Below are positions 62,152 through 64,000 of a stretch of 64,000 nt of DNA, one piece after another. The first letter of the stretch is position 1; every line of letters begins with the position of its first letter. The notes under the pieces are model-generated. The model made no database searches and was not told where the DNA came from. It worked only from the letters and a program-made list of their open reading frames with translations. The translations under genes and the position numbers were made by a program. This DNA comes from Wolfiporia cocos (Eukaryota; Basidiomycota; Agaricomycetes; Polyporales; Phaeolaceae): NCBI GenBank assembly GCA_029448655.1, contig JACCLO010000001.1, positions 1,798,001-1,862,000 on the forward strand, in the 5' to 3' direction.

Positions 62152-64000
62152 GGTGTTCTGATCTTCCCTGGTGTGCCGATGCATCGGAATGAAAACCCGT
62201 AGTGGGCAAAGTTGGTTGGCCATCCGATGCAGCGTCTATAGTTGGTAGCTGTTCCTCTGGTGATCGGGCAGGACCCGCTGGCGGAGCATGGCCGGAAGCA
62301 GGACGAGTTTCCGGAGACGCGCTCGACAAATTACGGGGCAACAGTCCGCGAAAATTGAGCGACCATTTTGAGTTTGTATGAAGGCACGAGCAGCGTGCAC
62401 GGCGGGTACCAAAGGCATCAACAGTCGCAGGAGTGCGTGAAACGCGAGCGTGCATCAAGCGACCGGGCCTGAGGAGTTAGAAATGTGTAAATGCCTGCAA
62501 GACGCCGGCGCGATCGGGTCACGCCACACCAGCGGAAGATGCCGTGTGGCGTCAGTGGCGTCTTCGTACGGACGCGCCAGCGCAACGCACACACATGCTG
62601 TTCTTCCCTGCATAGTCTCCATATCTAGCTACTTATTGCCACACGCTCTTGGACTTGGATGAGTTGGACTTTTCGACTGTTTGCTCCTGATAATGATTGC
62701 GGACTTACGGTCATGCATGAAATTGGGACGATGTACTTGGCAATTGCTGGATGCATGGGAGAACTCCTGCTACAGAAGGTGAGGCATTCGTGAAGCACGA
62801 GCCCTTGCTAGAACCTATCAGAGCTCATAACGCGCATGACTTGGTGGCAACCGTCTTTCACACTCCTGGGTAAGATATCGAGTAAGTCGAGAAATCATTC
62901 CTGCGGGCCACGCGACCTTTCGAGCGCTATTGGACCCGTTGCCATCTGCGCCAAGCTGATAGTACATTTATTTTATGCTGCGTCCACTCTGTATACTGCA
63001 CCAGCAATTCTCTTGAAAGGCGATTTTGCAACTTTACGGTAGCTGGACAACTAGTTTCAGGTTGAGACTATACTTGCCTACACCATCCAATCCTCCATAC
63101 GGGAGATTCTACCAGCACACTAGAACCCAGAACATTCTTGCTCGCGAAAAAAAATTATCAAGAGAGCTAAGACATCTGTATTCATGCATGGCCTGGGCGT
63201 ACACGAAGCGGGCGTACATAATGCAATGTCACCTCGAAACCTTTCCGAATTTGCAAGGTCAAATTTGTCTTTTACGATACCCCGCGCTATCCAGCAAACG
63301 AGGATACGTTGATCATGGTCATGCCTCCGTTTAGAACTTGCATCAGCTTTCGCTATGAGCTGTCGGTAACGTGGTCGCCTACCGGCAGCTGCCTACATAC
63401 TTTTATTCGAGTCGTTCAATAGAGCAAAGGGTTTTTTTGAGGGGGACGAAGTCATTCACTACGTTGATATCGTTGCCCAGTACGTGCCTCTCTTATGCGC
63501 CGTGCACACGATGGTCTGATCCACTCATAATGGATACATTTAGAATTCATGATATATCCGAACAGCGCCCCATCCCTTCAGAGTCGCGTGAAGCGCGATA
63601 ATCGCGGGAGAGTTTAATACCCTGCATGTATGGCATGTGTACAATGTTGCTACGTTTCGGCCTACAGCTTGCTCACCGTTGAGATAGCCAATTCTGGGAC
63701 GAGGGAGGACTGTCTCAGAGTTCCGGGTAGGTGTGCGTTGAACCATCCAACCTTTTCTCCCAAAAAGTAAATCCTGATAAATCTGCAGAACTCTGTGCAG
63801 ACGGTCGCAGACGCACGGCTCAAATGTCTATGGTCTCTCCAGCAGTTGCATTCTCCAATTTCATTCACGGTGCGAAAATTGTCCAATGTCCCTACCGACA
63901 GCAATGAGTTTACGGAACACTTGCCGTCGATTGGCCATGCCCTCATCTCTTCCCGCTGGAAACCGATGACGGATGATTGATCGTGTCGTTGAAGCAAATT
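62152..64000. other. Outer part of right arm, no clear gene
   Basis: Mirror of 13150-14998. It runs to the window edge without reaching the end of the homology. Confidence 0.35.

Larger units (their letters stand above)
46297..64000 (-). repeat. Giant inverted repeat, right arm
   Basis: Reverse complement of 13150-22679, interrupted by Gypsy-2 (48525-56693). It begins exactly where the LTR at 45760-46296 ends and is still matching at the window edge. Confidence 0.95.

Noticed and set aside
1..64000. CRISPR arrays, prokaryotic operons, rRNA or tRNA genes
   Set aside because: The spliced gene structures are eukaryotic. No spaced direct-repeat array was seen, and no tRNA cloverleaf or rRNA block was recognised by eye.

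Overview
The window looks like nuclear DNA of an agaricomycete (mushroom-forming) basidiomycete. The signs are many 35-65 nt GT-AG introns, a lineage-expanded protein-kinase-like family, a DUF6698-type gene, chromodomain Ty3 elements, and fragments of ordinary fungal genes (sphingosine-1-phosphate lyase, mevalonate diphosphate decarboxylase). No sequence search was possible, so all family names come from motif recognition and hand-joined exons.

Layout. (1) 1-13149 is the only stretch with host genes that look intact: a kinase-like gene cut by the left edge (5-959), a six-exon aldo/keto reductase (5010-6123), a second kinase-like gene on the minus strand (8779-7425, with one GC-AG intron) and a hypothetical gene (from 9518). 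A decayed G-domain gene, a decayed kinase tail and a diverged segmental duplication (about 5810-6940 versus 11730-12795) lie among them. (2) 13150-22679 and 46297-64000 are the two arms of a very large inverted repeat. Once an 8.2 kb retrotransposon is removed from the right arm, both arms are exactly 9,530 bp, and the translated segments compared are identical. Each arm carries a triple zinc-knuckle gene, dead fragments of the decarboxylase and lyase genes, a foldback unit holding a RecQ-like helicase fragment, and a hAT-like non-autonomous transposon. The right arm still matches at the window edge, so the repeat is longer than seen. (3) 22680-46296 is the spacer. It is mostly transposons: tandem repeats, a complete Ty3/Gypsy chromovirus with a dUTPase domain (Gypsy-1, 27550-36013), a solo LTR of the same family inside a DUF6698-like gene, a decayed Ty1/Copia element with a further insertion, and an LTR without target duplication that forms the junction with the right arm.

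The most notable material is in the two Ty3/Gypsy elements. Both carry a dUTPase with all five motifs, but at different places in the polyprotein: protease-dUTPase-RT in Gypsy-1 and gag-dUTPase-protease-RT in Gypsy-2. In both, the sequence just after the 5' LTR pairs over 11 nt with a motif 32-35 nt downstream of a TATA box inside the LTR. This is the arrangement expected for Tf1-type self-primed reverse transcription. Gypsy-1 also has an extra zinc-knuckle reading frame overlapping the end of pol.

A relative history can be read. The captured gene fragments were already dead before the arms were duplicated, because both arms share the same nonsense codons. The inverted duplication followed, with its right breakpoint at an LTR. 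Gypsy-2 then entered only the right arm; its two 362 bp LTRs look identical. A haplotype misjoin at a repeated LTR is the main technical alternative to a true inverted duplication.
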